This document shows, one piece after another, positions 63,940 to 64,000 of a stretch of 64,000 nt of DNA. The DNA is from Symsagittifera roscoffensis (taxonomy: Eukaryota > Xenacoelomorpha > Acoela > Convolutidae), in contig NC_087063.1 of NCBI RefSeq assembly GCF_963678635.1, positions 38,516,759 to 38,580,758 on the forward strand, given 5' to 3'. The notes under the pieces are model-generated. The model searched no databases and was not told the DNA's origin. It was given only the letters and a program-made list of their open reading frames with translations. Numbering within the stretch: the first letter of the stretch is position 1; each line of letters opens with the position of its first letter. Made by a program: the position numbers and the translations under genes.

Positions 63940-64000
63940 GTAATAATCAATTTTTAAAATTAATTCTCGAAATGGAATCAAGTGTTTAGGGTTATAATTT

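Larger units (their letters stand above)
43971..62828 (+). mobile_element. Giant env-bearing endogenous-retrovirus-like element (Ty3/gypsy type), structurally intact
   Basis: An 18,858-bp LTR element in the same orientation as its host gene. It has LTRs of 408 bp that are identical base for base, begin TG and end CA, with a 4-bp TTTG duplication. Contents in order: PBS-like site, long leader, basic 155-aa ORF, Gag-Pol of 2,740 aa in one frame, two small membrane ORFs, an ATG-less ORF of about 378 codons, an Env-like 872-aa protein, a 599-aa unknown protein, a 79-bp intron, a 1.5-kb untranslated 3' region and the 3' LTR. The domain order PR-RT-RH-IN and a GPY/F-type IN end fit Metaviridae. Typical gypsy elements are about 5-8 kb and retroviruses 7-13 kb. 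Identical LTRs and open frames indicate a very recent insertion. The sense strand is rich in A, moderately so in C, and poor in G, unlike the T-rich host introns. Confidence 0.95.
43484..63864. other. PLEKHM2-like intron 12 (20.4 kb), hosting the retrovirus-like element
   Basis: Spans from the phase 0 donor at 43484 to the acceptor 'tatgtttcag' before 63865. Removing the 18,858-bp element and one target-site copy leaves about 1.5 kb, an ordinary size for this gene. The host part also has an inverted repeat at about 43760-43880 ('tcaggGtgcttctttttc' facing 'gaaaaagaagcaTcctga') and an R1 copy at 63300-63700. Confidence 0.75.

Overview
The window is animal nuclear DNA, probably from a non-vertebrate metazoan. 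It is AT-rich, has spliced genes with GT-AG introns and T-rich acceptors, and its intergenic and intronic space is packed with tRNA-derived SINEs, Helitron-like elements, a palindromic MITE and LINE debris. The sequence alone does not narrow the taxon further. All host genes read on the + strand.

Layout: 1-472 is the last coding exon of an unrecognised low-complexity protein. 473-16223 is intergenic and mostly repeats: a dispersed repeat here called R1, a Helitron-like element at 3561-5197 carrying a ~165-bp minisatellite, a decayed relative at 5800-7120, a SINE, and a 1-kb tandem duplication at 8303-10366. 16224-21066 is a three-exon gene for a SNAPC5-like subunit of the snRNA-activating complex, with an intron full of SINEs. 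25899-63939 is the 5' two-thirds or so of a PLEKHM2 (SKIP)-like gene: 13 coding exons in consistent phase encode 1,086 codons (RUN domain, long disordered middle, two PH-like regions), and the gene continues past the window.

The last complete intron of that gene (43484-63864, 20.4 kb) holds the main feature: an 18,858-bp endogenous-retrovirus-like LTR element of Ty3/gypsy type at 43971-62828. Its two 408-bp LTRs match base for base, it is flanked by a 4-bp target duplication (TTTG), and its large frames are open. It is much longer and more complex than ordinary gypsy elements or retroviruses. In order it carries a possible leader ORF, a basic 155-aa ORF overlapping gag, a single-frame 2,740-aa Gag-Pol with complete PR-RT-RNaseH-IN motifs, two tiny membrane-protein ORFs overlapping by ATGA, an ORF of about 378 codons with no ATG, an 872-aa Env-like glycoprotein with a PTAP motif in its tail, a 599-aa protein of unknown function overlapping env by ATGA, and a small canonical intron after the last stop codon. 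Overlapping frames, an ATG-less frame and strong splice signals point to spliced and coupled expression as in complex retroviruses, but from a Ty3/gypsy-type backbone.

The rest of the PLEKHM2-like gene is shaped by mobile elements. Intron 5 holds a second Helitron-like element (30619-33572) interrupted by a palindromic TA-flanked MITE (30904-31626). Intron 8 holds a SINE and an inactivated LINE reverse transcriptase on the - strand. At least eleven repeat copies across the window share a 3' end consisting of a small hairpin followed by CGCCTCTGTGT.
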